This document shows, piece by piece, positions 15,880 to 24,364 of a stretch of 64,000 bases of DNA. Every line of letters begins with the position of its first letter. Position 1 is the stretch's first letter. Below the pieces are notes generated by a model, which saw only the letters and a program-made list of their open reading frames with translations, was not told the origin of the DNA and did no database searches. The position numbers were made by a program, and so were the translations under genes. Source of the stretch: Aliisedimentitalea scapharcae (GTDB lineage Bacteria > Pseudomonadota > Alphaproteobacteria > Rhodobacterales > Rhodobacteraceae); contig NZ_CP123588.1 in the NCBI RefSeq assembly GCF_045277565.1, positions 1 to 64,000 on the forward strand. Reading direction: 5' to 3'.

Positions 15880-16404
15880 ATGACCATGAAAATCGCCTAT
15901 ACGATGGCACCCGGACGCGGTGATACAGATCAATTGCTGTTCACGCTGGCGCAAGATCTCGCGGCTGAGGGCTACCGCACCTGTGGGACAGTTCAGATCA
16001 ATACGGATCGTGGCGGGCATCCTTGTGACATGGATGTTCAGGTGCTTCCGGACGGGCCTGTGCTGCGGATTTCGCAGAACCTCGGAGGGGAAGCGAAAGG
16101 ATGCAGGTTGGATCCCGCAGTCTTGGAAACCGCTGTTGGATTGGTCGAGATGCAGCTCAATACCGCTCCCGAGCTTCTGATCGTGAATAAATTTGGAAAA
16201 CACGAGGCCGATGGCCGGGGTTTTCGATCGGTCATTGCAGAGGCGATTTCGCGCGATATTCCTGTTCTTGTCGGGGTCAACTCTTTGAACCTGGACGCGT
16301 TTCAGGAATTCGTAGGCCCGGCGGCAACAGAGCTTGAGCCTTCGGGAAGTGTCTTGGTCAGTTGGCTGCAAGCAGCTATGGGCAAAGAACGGGATGTCGC
16401 CTGA
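15880..16404 (+). CDS. DUF2478 protein, molybdenum-utilisation NTPase-like
   Basis: 174 residues. DUF2478 features are seen: N-terminal KIAYTMAPGRGDTDQLLFTLAQDL, a small P-loop-like turn; a Cys/Gly-rich GGEAKGCRLDPAVLE; and LLIVNKFGKHEADGRGFRSVIAEA followed by IPVLVGVN. The family is usually linked to Mo cofactor or molybdate genes, and its biochemical role is not established. It begins 10 bp after moeA with GAGGAAG upstream, so the two are cotranscribed. Confidence 0.85.
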   Translation: MTMKIAYTMAPGRGDTDQLLFTLAQDLAAEGYRTCGTVQINTDRGGHPCDMDVQVLPDGPVLRISQNLGGEAKGCRLDPAVLETAVGLVEMQLNTAPELLIVNKFGKHEADGRGFRSVIAEAISRDIPVLVGVNSLNLDAFQEFVGPAATELEPSGSVLVSWLQAAMGKERDVA

Positions 16405-16560
16405 GGCATCTGTGATCTTGATTAAAGACGCGCCAAATATTTTCCGGGAAGCTGAGCGGAAGCGCGGCTTATTGAAGGGCCGCGAATTTGGAATGGGCGA
16501 CGGAAGGCGGCGGTCAATCGCGATACGCATTTTCCCAAGTCTTGAGCCGGGAAGCTGGCA

Positions 16561-17171
16561 ATGCAGATCGGGGCATTTATGACTGATGCACTGAAAACCT
16601 ACATGAGCCGCAATGTGCCGCGCTATACAAGCTATCCGACAGCCCCGCACTTCTCAAAGGCGATTGGCTCAAAGGAGTATGCACACTGGCTTGCGGCGCT
16701 ACCGCCTGAGAAGCCTGTTTCTCTCTATTTGCATGTTCCCTACTGCCGCGAGCTTTGCTGGTATTGCGGATGCAATATGAAGCTGGCCAAGAAAGATGCG
16801 CCGGTCGCGCAATATGCGCAGACGCTTAACCGGGAGATCGATCTTTTGGCCGGGCATCTGCCGGACCGTATGGCCATCACTCATCTGCATTGGGGTGGGG
16901 GGACACCGACGGCGCTGGTGCCCGATGATCTGGAGCGCGCGATGCAGGCCGTGCGGGCCAATTTCAACATCACCGCCGACGCCGATTGACAATGATCCAA
17001 CGGATCGGACAGTTGGGCTTCACCCGCGCCAGTTTCGGCGTGCAGGAATTTGACCCTAAAGCTCAGAAAGCGATCAACCGCATACAGCCGCCTGATATGG
17101 TGCGCCATTCAGTCGATGGATTGCGCGCGGCAGGGGTGGCGGGCATTAACTTCGATTTGATCTACGGTCTC
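16561..17171 (+). pseudogene. hemN: hemN (anaerobic coproporphyrinogen III dehydrogenase), broken and truncated
   Basis: The N-terminal half of a radical-SAM HemN is clear: VPRYTSYPTAPHF, then CRELCWYCGC with the CxxxCxxC Fe-S site, and HWGGGTPT. At about 16986 the frame ends in TGA after ITADAD, and the protein continues in another frame from GQLGFTRASFGVQEFDP. A short deletion there has removed the EIDPR region and shifted the frame. The gene then stops at LIYGL (17171), where an IS110 fragment begins, so the C-terminal half is lost. HemN supports heme synthesis without oxygen, which fits the neighbouring heme enzymes, but this copy cannot work. Confidence 0.9.
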
Positions 17172-17601
17172 GGATCTGATTGGTCAATTGGGTTGTGATG
17201 GCCAGGAGTTGCGTGCGAGCTGCAACCAACGACCGGATCAGCATCGCTTCGAACGACTTAACCCTGACGGCCTTATAGAAGCCAGTTTCGGCAAGTCTGG
17301 CCAACCCTTCGGCATCGTTTGCGTCGGTCTTGTTCAACGTCTCGCCCAAAATCTTCTGTGCGTGCCGTGCCTCGATGTAAATTGCCGGAAGCCCTTCCCC
17401 CGTCAAGGCATGAAAGAACCAAGTGGCAAGTGGACCGGTTTCAAAAACGACCCTCAAGGGATCGTGTGCGTGCTTGCGAACAATCTGCGCAATAATCTCG
17501 GGGTCGGAGGGGCATTTCCCGCGCCAAATTCTTTTACCGTCTTCCCGGATCGCGATCGCGGTATCCTTCAGCGAAACGTCAAGCCCTATACGCTGGCCCA
17601 T
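17172..17601 (-). pseudogene. IS110-family transposase, N-terminal fragment
   Basis: The minus strand encodes MGQRIGLDVSLKDTAIAI, FETGPLATW and KTDANDAEGLA, the DEDD catalytic domain of IS110 transposases. It ends after LTNQI, where it meets hemN. The C-terminal Ser-containing domain is missing. The fusion point with hemN lies at about 17171-17176. Confidence 0.85.
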
Positions 17602-17684
17602 GCTCAATCTCCATCTATTGCTTCGAACAAGACCCTTTTCGGATCACGCTCTGAATCATACCGAAGAAAAAGCATTCCGATGCC

Positions 17685-17960
17685 ATGAAGGAAACGGCGA
17701 GACAGAGCGATTACCCCATGTTCTGCGATCCCTCCTCACCATGGCAGAAAGGGACGGTCGAGAACACCAATCGACGCGCAAGAAGATGGTTGCCGAGGAA
17801 GCGCGACATCACGGCACTCACTGATCATGACTTGAAGATGATCAGTGACTGCCTCAACGACACCCCCCGCAAATGTCTCGGATGGAAAACGCCCGCTGAG
17901 GTCTTCCGCGAAAAGATGATGGAAGAAATGGGGCGATCCCCTTACCCTCAGAGGCAATAG
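17685..17960 (+). pseudogene. IS30-family transposase, C-terminal fragment
   Basis: The phrase FCDPSSPWQKGTVENTNRRARRWLP, then LNDTPRKCLGWKTPAEVF, is the terminal part of IS30-type DDE transposases, including the final catalytic Glu. The N-terminal two thirds are absent. The junction with the IS110 fragment is near 17640-17690. Confidence 0.85.
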
Positions 17961-18050
17961 GAGTCGCGGTGATCTGATCCCCGCAAACTGGACCGTCTGA
18001 AGCTGGAGTTTTCCGCTACGATTTCCTGGCTGGGAGAGGAGCGGACTCAC

Positions 18051-18317
18051 ATGAAGGCATCGAAGTTTTCGGACGCGCAGAAAGCGTTCATCATCAAGCA
18101 GGGCGAGGAAGGCACGCCGGTGTCTGAGATCTGCCGCAAGGCAGGCATCAGCCAGGCGACCTACTTCAATTGGAAGAAGAAGTATGCCGGCCTTTTGCCG
18201 ACCGAGATGAAGCGGTTGAAGCAGCTCGAGGATGAGAATGGGCGGTTGAAGAAGATCGTGGCCGATCTGACGCTGGACCGCGAGATGTTGCAGGATGTCA
18301 TCCGGCGAAAGATCTGA
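18051..18317 (+). CDS. IS3-family transposase OrfA
   Basis: 88 residues, complete. The HTH region (FSDAQKAFIIKQGEEGTPVSEICRKAGISQATYFNWKKKYAG) is followed by a coiled-coil stretch (LKQLEDENGRLKKIVADLTLDREMLQDVI). It belongs with the broken OrfB that follows in the -1 frame, as is usual for IS3 elements that use programmed frameshifting. Confidence 0.88.
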   Translation: MKASKFSDAQKAFIIKQGEEGTPVSEICRKAGISQATYFNWKKKYAGLLPTEMKRLKQLEDENGRLKKIVADLTLDREMLQDVIRRKI

Positions 18318-19037
18318 AACCTGGTCGGATGCGCGAACTGGTGCGCGGGATGTGCAGCAATTGGGCGGTCTCGATCCGGACGGCGTGTGGCGCCATCGGA
18401 TTTGATCGTTCGACGTTCCACTACAAATCCCGCCGCGCCGATCAGGCTGCCGTGGAATAGCGGATCAGGGAGATTTGCGAGACACGTGTGCGCTACGGCT
18501 ATCGCCGGGTTCATGTGCTCTTGGACCGCGAGGGCTGGGGCATCAACATCAAGAAAGTCTATCGTATTTACAGGGAGTTGGGCATGCAGTTGAGGAACAA
18601 GACGCCAAAGCGGCGGGTGAAGGCCAAGCTGCGCGATGACCGTGCCGAAGCCGTCGGGCCGAACGATGTCTGGGCGATGGATTTTGTCCATGACCAACTG
18701 GCGACGGGCAAGAAGCTTCGGGTTTTGACGGTCGTGGACACGTTCTCGCAATACGTTCCGGTGCTCGACGCGCGGTTCAGCTATCGCGGGGAGGATGTCG
18801 TGGCGACGCTGGACCGGGTGTGCCGCAAATCGGGCTACCCCAAGACGATCCGGGTCGATCAAGGCAGCGAGTTCATCTCCCGCGACATGGACCTCTGGGC
18901 CTATCAGCGCGGTGTCACGCTCGACTTCTCACGGCCGGGAAAGCCGACAGACGTAAGCGTTTCCTGGCCCGCACCTTCCCAATTCTCACCTGACCTGAGA
19001 TTTCGCACCTGACGGAGATTAGGGCAGGAGTTTCGCG

Positions 19038-19469
19038 ATGGCGACTACGGTGGAGTTTCTCAGGGACTACGGGGTGGACATACGGACCAATGGTCAGCGA
19101 CGCTGGCCGGATGAGGTCAAGGCGCGGATCGTGGCTGAGAGCTTGAAGCCTGGGGCGACAGTGAACGGGGTTGCTGCCCGGTATGGGCTTCGGGCGAACC
19201 ATTTATCGGAATGGCGCAGTCGGGCGCGCGATGGCAGGTTGGTTTTGCCCGCAGTTGAAGACGATGACTTTTGTTTTGCGTCGATTGTAGTGGCGGATGA
19301 TGGCGGCGATGCTCCTGTGCCAGTAGCGTCTGCACATCTGGCCAAGTCTGACGTTGCACCATCTGGTCCTATCGAGATTTGCATCGGCCAGGTGACAATC
19401 CGGCTTGATGGCGCCACAGGGGCTGCGCGGGTTGGTGAGATTGTACGGGCGATCGGTGCGCGGCCATGA
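19038..19469 (+). CDS. tnpA: IS66 TnpA, accessory HTH protein
   Basis: 143 residues. The N-terminal HTH (RRWPDEVKARIVAESLKPGATVNGVAARYGLRANHLSEWR) is of the IS66 Orf1/TnpA type. The C-terminal half is variable and ends with a conserved-looking GPIEICIGQVTIRLDGATGAARVGEIVRAI. It overlaps tnpB by 4 bp. Confidence 0.9.
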   Translation: MATTVEFLRDYGVDIRTNGQRRWPDEVKARIVAESLKPGATVNGVAARYGLRANHLSEWRSRARDGRLVLPAVEDDDFCFASIVVADDGGDAPVPVASAHLAKSDVAPSGPIEICIGQVTIRLDGATGAARVGEIVRAIGARP

Positions 19470-19819
19470 TGTTCCCGTCCAATCGGGTGCGGGTTCTGGT
19501 CTCGACGCAGCCTGTGGACTTCAGGAAGGGTCATGATGGCCTGGCCGCGCTCGTGTCATCAGTGCTGCGCAAGGATCCGTTCACCGGCACAGTGTTTGTG
19601 TTCCGCTCACGCCGGGCGGATCGGCTAAAGCTTTTGTATTGGGACGGCACCGGTCTGGTAATGGCGTATAAGCGGCTGGAGGATTCGACCTTCACCTGGC
19701 CCGCGATCAAGGCTGGGATAATGGCGCTGAACCATGCCCAATTCGAGGCGCTGTTTGCAGGTCTGGACTGGCGGAAGGTAAAGGCGCTGGAGAGGCGCCC
19801 ACCATCTGCGGCAGAGTGA
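19466..19819 (+). CDS. tnpB: IS66 TnpB accessory protein
   Basis: 117 residues. The IS66 Orf2 pattern is clear: STQPVDFRKGHDGLAALV, then DPFTGTVFVFRSRRADRLKLLYWDGTGLVMAYKRLE. It is needed for IS66 transposition together with TnpC. Two consecutive ATG codons start it, overlapping the tnpA stop. Confidence 0.92.
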   Translation: MMFPSNRVRVLVSTQPVDFRKGHDGLAALVSSVLRKDPFTGTVFVFRSRRADRLKLLYWDGTGLVMAYKRLEDSTFTWPAIKAGIMALNHAQFEALFAGLDWRKVKALERRPPSAAE

Positions 19820-19873
19820 ATCAACCGCCTGGTTTTGCGTGTTTTTACTGGGGCTTTGTGGTAGCTCTGGCCT

Positions 19874-21430
19874 ATGCAAACAGCCCCCATTCTTGATCTT
19901 TCTGCCATCCCGGTTTTGCAGCGCGCAGCGGTTCTGGCATTGATGGATGAGGTGACAGCGCTGAAGGATATCACCAAGCGGCAGGAACATCTGATCGCTG
20001 AACTGAACCACGCCCTGCATGGCAAACGGTCAGAGAAGCTGTCCGAGGATGAGCGACAACTGGCGTTCGAGGATCTGTCCATCGCGCTGGCCGAGGTCGA
20101 GGCGGAAAAAGAAAAACAGGCCGCCAAAGCGGGCGACGGGACGGCCAAACCGTCGCCCAAGCGCACCATCGGCAACCTTCCCGCTGCGCTGCCGCGCATC
20201 GAAGAGGTCATCGAACCTGACAGCCTGATCTGCCCATGCGGCTGCGGTGTCATGCACAGAATTGGCGAAGACCGCAGCGAGCGGCTGGACATCGTGCCTG
20301 CCCAGCTGCGCGTCATCGTCACCGTGCGCCCGAAGTATGCCTGCCGGACCTGCACCGACGGGGTCACCCAGGCATCAGCGCCATCGCATCTGATCATGGG
20401 CGGCCTGCCGACCGAGGCCACCATCGCTCATGTGCTGGTCAGCAAATATGCGGACCATCTTCCCTTATACCGCCAGAGCCAAATACTGGCGCGCGCAGGG
20501 CTTGATCTGCACCGCGCGGTGCTGGCCGATTGGGTCGGAAAAGCGGCGTTCCATTTGAAGCCGGTTGTCGACCGGCTGGCCGACCATCTGAAACGATCCG
20601 GCAAGCTGTTCATGGACGAGACAACGGCTCCGGTGCTGGACCCGGGGCGCGGAAAGACAAAGACCGGGTATCTTTGGGCGTTGGCTCGCGACGACCGAGC
20701 TTGGGGCGGTGAGGACCCGCCCGGCGTGGTTTACTTCTATGCCCCGGGTCGTGCGGGTGAGAATGCCGAAACCTTCCTCACCGGCTTCGATGGCATCCTG
20801 CAGATCGACGGGTATCAGGGCTATAATCGGTTGACCAAACCTTCGCGCAAGGGTGGTACGCCCATTCGGGTGGCCCATTGCTGGGCGCATGCGCGCCGCA
20901 AGCTCAAAGAAGTCTTCGACCGCGACGGATCAGAGATCGCCGCAGAAGGGCTGCACCGGATCGCCGAATTTTACGCCGTCGAGGCCGATATCCGCGGTAT
21001 CTCGCCCGGCCAGAGATTATCAGCCCGTCAGGCCCGCACCGCGCCGCTGGTCGCAGCCTTCGGCGACTGGCTTCAGGCGCAACGCCGCAAAGTCTCCAGT
21101 AAATCCCGGCTCGGCGAAAAGCTGACCTACATCCATAACCATTGGAATGGGCTGCAAACCTTCCTGACCGATGGCCGCGTCGAGATCGACAACAACCGCG
21201 TCGAAAACCTCATCCGCCCCATCGCCCTCAATCGCAAAAACGCGCTCTTCGCCGGCCACGACGAAGGCGGCATCGCATGGGGCCGCATCGCCTCGCTGAT
21301 AGAGACCTGCAAGATCAACGGCGTCGAACCCTTCGCCTATCTCAAGGCCACCCTCTCAGCAATCGCCAACGGCCACCCGCAAAGCCGCCTTGACGACCTT
21401 CTGCCGTGGAAATTTGCGCCGTCAAGCTAA
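19874..21430 (+). CDS. tnpC: IS66 TnpC transposase
   Basis: 518 residues. An N-terminal coiled-coil region precedes a zinc-binding section (CPCGCGVMHRIGE...YACRTC, residues ~118-160). The DDE domain then follows, with FMDETTAPVLDPGRGKTKTGYLW, LQIDGYQGYNRL, HCWAHARRKLKE and EIDNNRVENLIRPIALNRKNALFAGHDEG near the C-terminus. It is full length with no visible lesion, so this IS may still be active. Confidence 0.94.
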   Translation: MQTAPILDLSAIPVLQRAAVLALMDEVTALKDITKRQEHLIAELNHALHGKRSEKLSEDERQLAFEDLSIALAEVEAEKEKQAAKAGDGTAKPSPKRTIGNLPAALPRIEEVIEPDSLICPCGCGVMHRIGEDRSERLDIVPAQLRVIVTVRPKYACRTCTDGVTQASAPSHLIMGGLPTEATIAHVLVSKYADHLPLYRQSQILARAGLDLHRAVLADWVGKAAFHLKPVVDRLADHLKRSGKLFMDETTAPVLDPGRGKTKTGYLWALARDDRAWGGEDPPGVVYFYAPGRAGENAETFLTGFDGILQIDGYQGYNRLTKPSRKGGTPIRVAHCWAHARRKLKEVFDRDGSEIAAEGLHRIAEFYAVEADIRGISPGQRLSARQARTAPLVAAFGDWLQAQRRKVSSKSRLGEKLTYIHNHWNGLQTFLTDGRVEIDNNRVENLIRPIALNRKNALFAGHDEGGIAWGRIASLIETCKINGVEPFAYLKATLSAIANGHPQSRLDDLLPWKFAPSS

Positions 21431-21847
21431 TCCGCTGGTGCCATCCAGCTAACGCTTACCGACAGACAATGCGTTCATCGAAGCGTTCAATGGCCGGTTC
21501 CGTGCCGAGTGCCTAAACGCCCACTGGTCCTGACGCTTGCAGATGCGGCCGAAAAGTTGGAGAGTTGGCGTAGATACTACAATGAGGAACGGCCACACAG
21601 CGCGATCGGCAACAAAGCCCCGATCACGCTGGCGAAATCGGGGGGCATCACCAGCCTGTCACCCTGATCGAAGCCGGAAAACTCTCGCCAAGGGCGGTAG
21701 AAGGTTCGGGGTCGGACCAAAACCCAAAGGGCTCCGGTTCCGGCTGGATGAAAGTTCAGTGGCAGGTCAGCGGTTCAAGTATCGCTCACAGTTGCGATAG
21801 TATATTATTGTATGTATGCTGGAGGTCCCCTGCCAAGGAACCCTAGC

Positions 21848-22603
21848 ATGAGCGTACTACTTAGAATCCGACTTATATCGTTGGTCGTAGCCCTGGCTTT
21901 GACTGGGGTTTCGCTGCCTTCCAACTCAAGGGCTCAAACCTATCCTATCGACTGCGCGATCCTGCTTTGCCTATCTGGTGGCTGGCCAGCTTCCATACCA
22001 TGTGCGCGAGCCCGTGCAGAGTTCATTCGCCGGATTACACCATGGCCGGTCGAGCCTCCGCTGCAAATCTGGCGCTGTCCCATGGGCGCGTCCTACGAGT
22101 TCGAACCTCAGCCAAGCGGAACAAACCGTATCTTCGACGCCTTGTTCGGAACTGATGATTTTCACCCACGCCAGTCATTCCTCATGACCCATCGCGCCCC
22201 TGAAGCAATGGCAGAAACGGCCGTTCTGAGCATTGACGAAACCTCGAAGGCGCTCGTTCCCGTGAATCTTGCCCTACGCCTCGTTCAAGATCGCGCAGAC
22301 ATCGACATCAGCGGACCGGAGTTCAATTTCGTGCGGTCCATCCGCGTCTTTGACGTTCGTTATGCCCACCAGCACGAATCCGGGCGAGATGGCGACTGCA
22401 ACCGTAGCGCCGTAGTGGTCCTCGGTACCTACGGGACCCAGGGCGATTTCTCTTGGCAGCGATCTTCTACTGCCGCCCTCCCCTCGGCCCATGTGGGACT
22501 TGAACGCTGGGGGGAGCATTGCCCAAGCATCTACCATCGGTCGGTATTAGTGGATTGGCGCGACTATGAAGGCAAATACGGGTACGAGCAGGTAAATTAC
22601 TGA
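21848..22603 (+). CDS. Exported protein of unknown function at the start of the T4SS region
   Basis: 251 residues. A signal peptide is clear (RIRLISLVVALALTGVSLPSNSRAQ). The mature N-terminus has a Cys-rich stretch (CAILLCLSGGWPASIPCARARAEFIRRITPWPVEPPLQIWRCPMG). I have a general memory of this N-terminal pattern in proteins beside conjugation genes of Rhodobacteraceae, but know no function. The start is ATG 21848 with AAGGAA 7 bp upstream. Confidence 0.7.
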   Translation: MSVLLRIRLISLVVALALTGVSLPSNSRAQTYPIDCAILLCLSGGWPASIPCARARAEFIRRITPWPVEPPLQIWRCPMGASYEFEPQPSGTNRIFDALFGTDDFHPRQSFLMTHRAPEAMAETAVLSIDETSKALVPVNLALRLVQDRADIDISGPEFNFVRSIRVFDVRYAHQHESGRDGDCNRSAVVVLGTYGTQGDFSWQRSSTAALPSAHVGLERWGEHCPSIYHRSVLVDWRDYEGKYGYEQVNY

Positions 22604-22762
22604 TCCGCCGCCGCCAGCCGCAAAGCCATTGTGCTCACGTGCAAGACCGGTCCGTACTAGCCGTTTCGGAAACGGTTCTCCAGACTTCCGCCACAAAACC
22701 AATAGGTTGCCCGCACCCGGTTTGTCGCAGGCACTTTACTCGGTCACTGCTGACCGCCAAAG
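22604..22762. other. No feature seen
   Basis: Spacer between convergent genes; nothing identified. Confidence 0.3.
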
Positions 22763-22996
22763 CTACTCGCGACCACCACTTTTTGCTTCGATACGGGTCA
22801 AACCGACGAAATCAATTTCACGCTTCTCCGCGTCATTCAGATCGGGTTGACATCGTGCAACTCGCTGCGGGCCTCTGGCGTCCCACATCACCGCAAGTGC
22901 GCCCGTACTCCAGCGATATACCCAACCGACGACACTACGCTCATCGGCTGCAATCAAATTGGCGATCGCGACGCCTTCGACCTTATCTTCATTCAC
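22763..22996 (-). CDS. Small hypothetical protein
   Basis: 77 residues from GTG 22996. It reads as a globular protein: VEGVAIANLIAADERSVVGWVYRWSTGALAVMWDARG and a charged C-terminus. I do not recognise the family. Its GTG overlaps the TGA of the small frame upstream (GTGA), which is typical of translationally coupled genes and supports both. Confidence 0.5.
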   Translation of the reverse strand: MNEDKVEGVAIANLIAADERSVVGWVYRWSTGALAVMWDARGPQRVARCQPDLNDAEKREIDFVGLTRIEAKSGGRE

Positions 22997-23112
22997 TGTC
23001 CAATGACTTCCTGCAATTGGGCTTTGTCGATCGCAGCTTCGACTTCCGAAGCGTTTGCTGCAGCGGCATGCCGGGTTTCGTTAAATTGGTTAGCTGCTCT
23101 TCCTCGCGGCAA
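22993..23112 (-). CDS. Very small hypothetical protein
   Basis: 39 residues from TTG 23112, closed upstream by a stop. The Ala/Glu-rich helix-forming sequence (HAAAANASEVEAAIDKAQLQEVIGQ) and the GTGA overlap with the next gene suggest a real product. It could form an operon with the HTH gene 54 bp upstream. Weakly supported. Confidence 0.35.
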   Translation of the reverse strand: MPRGRAANQFNETRHAAAANASEVEAAIDKAQLQEVIGQ

Positions 23113-23165
23113 CGAAATTCACACCGAGAGAAGTCAGCTCCCGTGTTCTCGATTAATGAAATTGC

Positions 23166-23423
23166 TCAAATCCGGTGGTCGGGCTCCGTGGCGGCTTCAA
23201 CGATCGCCAGAACCTCGATGGGGTCAAAGCCGATGGCGCGCGCCAGAACGACCAGTTCGACGACGTCGACCCGGCGCTGGCCGCTTTCAATGCGCGCCAC
23301 AAGGGATTGATGGCACTTGAGCTTGACCGCCAAGTCCTCCTGACCGAGGCCCGCCTTGATGCGGGCGTCGACCAATGCTTGGCAGAGTGCCACCTGTCCT
23401 TTGCTTCTGATTGTCTTTGCCAC
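23166..23423 (-). CDS. XRE-family HTH regulator, small
   Basis: 85 residues from GTG 23423. A single Cro/cI-type domain: LCQALVDARIKAGLGQEDLAVKLKCHQSLVARIESGQRRVDVVELVVLARAIGFDPIEVL. There is no second domain. A 6-bp inverted repeat lies immediately upstream and suggests autoregulation. It probably regulates the small genes downstream or the neighbouring transfer genes. Confidence 0.85.
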   Translation of the reverse strand: MAKTIRSKGQVALCQALVDARIKAGLGQEDLAVKLKCHQSLVARIESGQRRVDVVELVVLARAIGFDPIEVLAIVEAATEPDHRI

Positions 23424-23424
23424 G

Positions 23425-23445
23425 CGTCACATACCTTTTGTGACG
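23425..23445. promoter_or_regulatory. Inverted repeat before the XRE gene
   Basis: CGTCAC (23425-23430) and GTGACG (23440-23445) are separated by 9 bp, just upstream of the GTG start. Candidate operator; binding is inference. Confidence 0.45.
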
Positions 23446-23547
23446 TCGCTAGCGGATGAAATCTGTTATCTAAAAAGTAGATATTTGAGAGTGTTATCGG
23501 CGTCTGGTTTCCATGGGCAGCAAGTCTGATGCTCCCGAGGTTGCCCA

Positions 23548-23868
23548 TCAATCCCCTACCAATTGCAGAAATCGGCCATAGTCTTCACTGACTTCGCGCG
23601 CTTCCTCGAAGGCACGGGCCCGTTCACCGTCGAGGCAACGGAAGTAGCTCTGGATATCCTGGATGTAATCTTCGAAATCGCCACGGATGATGTCCGCATA
23701 GTCCCGCGCTGCCTGCGAATCGCTTGGCACGAAAGGACGGGCCGGGGCGAAGCAGGATTCCGCCAAAACTGGTCCGGGAACGCAGATCAGAAGGACCATA
23801 GCTTGCAATGGGAGCAGGCCTGTCAACCTTGGGTTTCTCAAACCTGTTATCTCCTTGATCGCGGACAC
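23548..23868 (-). CDS. Small exported protein of unknown function
   Basis: 106 residues. A long N-terminal hydrophobic signal (LLPLQAMVLLICVPGPVLAES) is followed by an acidic helical mature part with two Cys (CFAPARPFVPSDSQAARDYADIIRGDFEDYIQDIQSYFRCLDGERARAFEEAREVSEDYGRF). The two Cys may form a disulfide in the periplasm. I do not recognise a family; the location beside virB genes suggests an accessory part of the transfer region. Confidence 0.65.
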   Translation of the reverse strand: MSAIKEITGLRNPRLTGLLPLQAMVLLICVPGPVLAESCFAPARPFVPSDSQAARDYADIIRGDFEDYIQDIQSYFRCLDGERARAFEEAREVSEDYGRFLQLVGD

Positions 23869-23998
23869 TGGCCGTGACTAGTGTTTGCGTAACCAAACTA
23901 CAGCTAAAGCACGATATTACATCTTGCGGTTGTTATTATACTATCGTAACTCTGGGCTTCAAGTAGGAATGCCCGGGCGTTGCGTCTTTGGAGAAAGC

Positions 23999-24364
23999 GT
24001 GAGCCGGGCCATGAACTGGGACATCGAAGCACCAAATGTGGTTACGGAAGCCAGGTTCCGCGAGCTTGTGGAAAGCGGCTATAGCGCAGAAATCCTGTGC
24101 CAGGAGTCGGCACATAAGAAAGGCCCCAGCTATTACGGGGTCTGGATCATGCGCGTTGTCTCTGATGAGGGGGTGGAAAAGCTCCTCGTCACCGCCCGCA
24201 CGCGAACGACCTACAACGATATCAAGATCCGCGAGTTCAAGACGATCTCCGGCGTGGTGTCTTTCTTCATTGGCCTTGGCTTTGCACATGTCGACCTGCC
24301 ACTTGAGGCGGGTACAAGCCGTACGCATAAACTTGCGCCATCGGACAAGGGCACTCGTAACTAA
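23999..24364 (+). CDS. Hypothetical protein preceding virB1
   Basis: 121 residues from GTG 23999 (GGAG 5 bp upstream); ATG 24011 is the alternative. It is soluble, with NWDIEAPNVVTEARFRELVESGYSAEILCQESAHKKGPSYYGVWIMRVVSDEGVEKLLVTARTRT and a Gly-rich end. It resembles short KorC/plasmid-encoded proteins only in length; no family recognised. The next gene starts inside its 3' end, so they are coupled. Confidence 0.65.
   Translation: MSRAMNWDIEAPNVVTEARFRELVESGYSAEILCQESAHKKGPSYYGVWIMRVVSDEGVEKLLVTARTRTTYNDIKIREFKTISGVVSFFIGLGFAHVDLPLEAGTSRTHKLAPSDKGTRN

Larger units (their letters stand above)
18953..21459 (+). mobile_element. Complete IS66-family insertion sequence
   Basis: 2507 bp. Both termini begin GTAAGCGTT read inward. 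It is flanked by a perfect 8-bp direct repeat CGACAGAC (18945-18952 and 21460-21467), the duplication length of IS66 elements. It contains tnpA, tnpB and tnpC, all intact, and lies inside an older IS3-family element. Confidence 0.93.
18309..21666 (+). pseudogene. IS3-family transposase OrfB, interrupted and mutated
   Basis: The OrfB frame (PGRMRELVRGMCSNWAVSIRTAC...) carries an amber codon at 18458-18460, where the frame otherwise continues as expected for VEQRIREICETRVRYGYRRV. It then runs through the DDE region (DVWAMDFVHD, VDQGSEF) until the IS66 insertion at 18953. It resumes at 21468 with AFIEAFNGRFRAECL. A 1-bp loss near 21530 shifts the frame before LADAAEKLESWRRYYNEERPHSAIGNKAP. Three independent lesions make it dead. 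Confidence 0.88.

Noticed and set aside
5121..21459. A composite transposon formed by the IS903-group element and IS66 around the cld cluster
   Set aside because: The two elements belong to different families with different ends, so they cannot form a composite transposon together.
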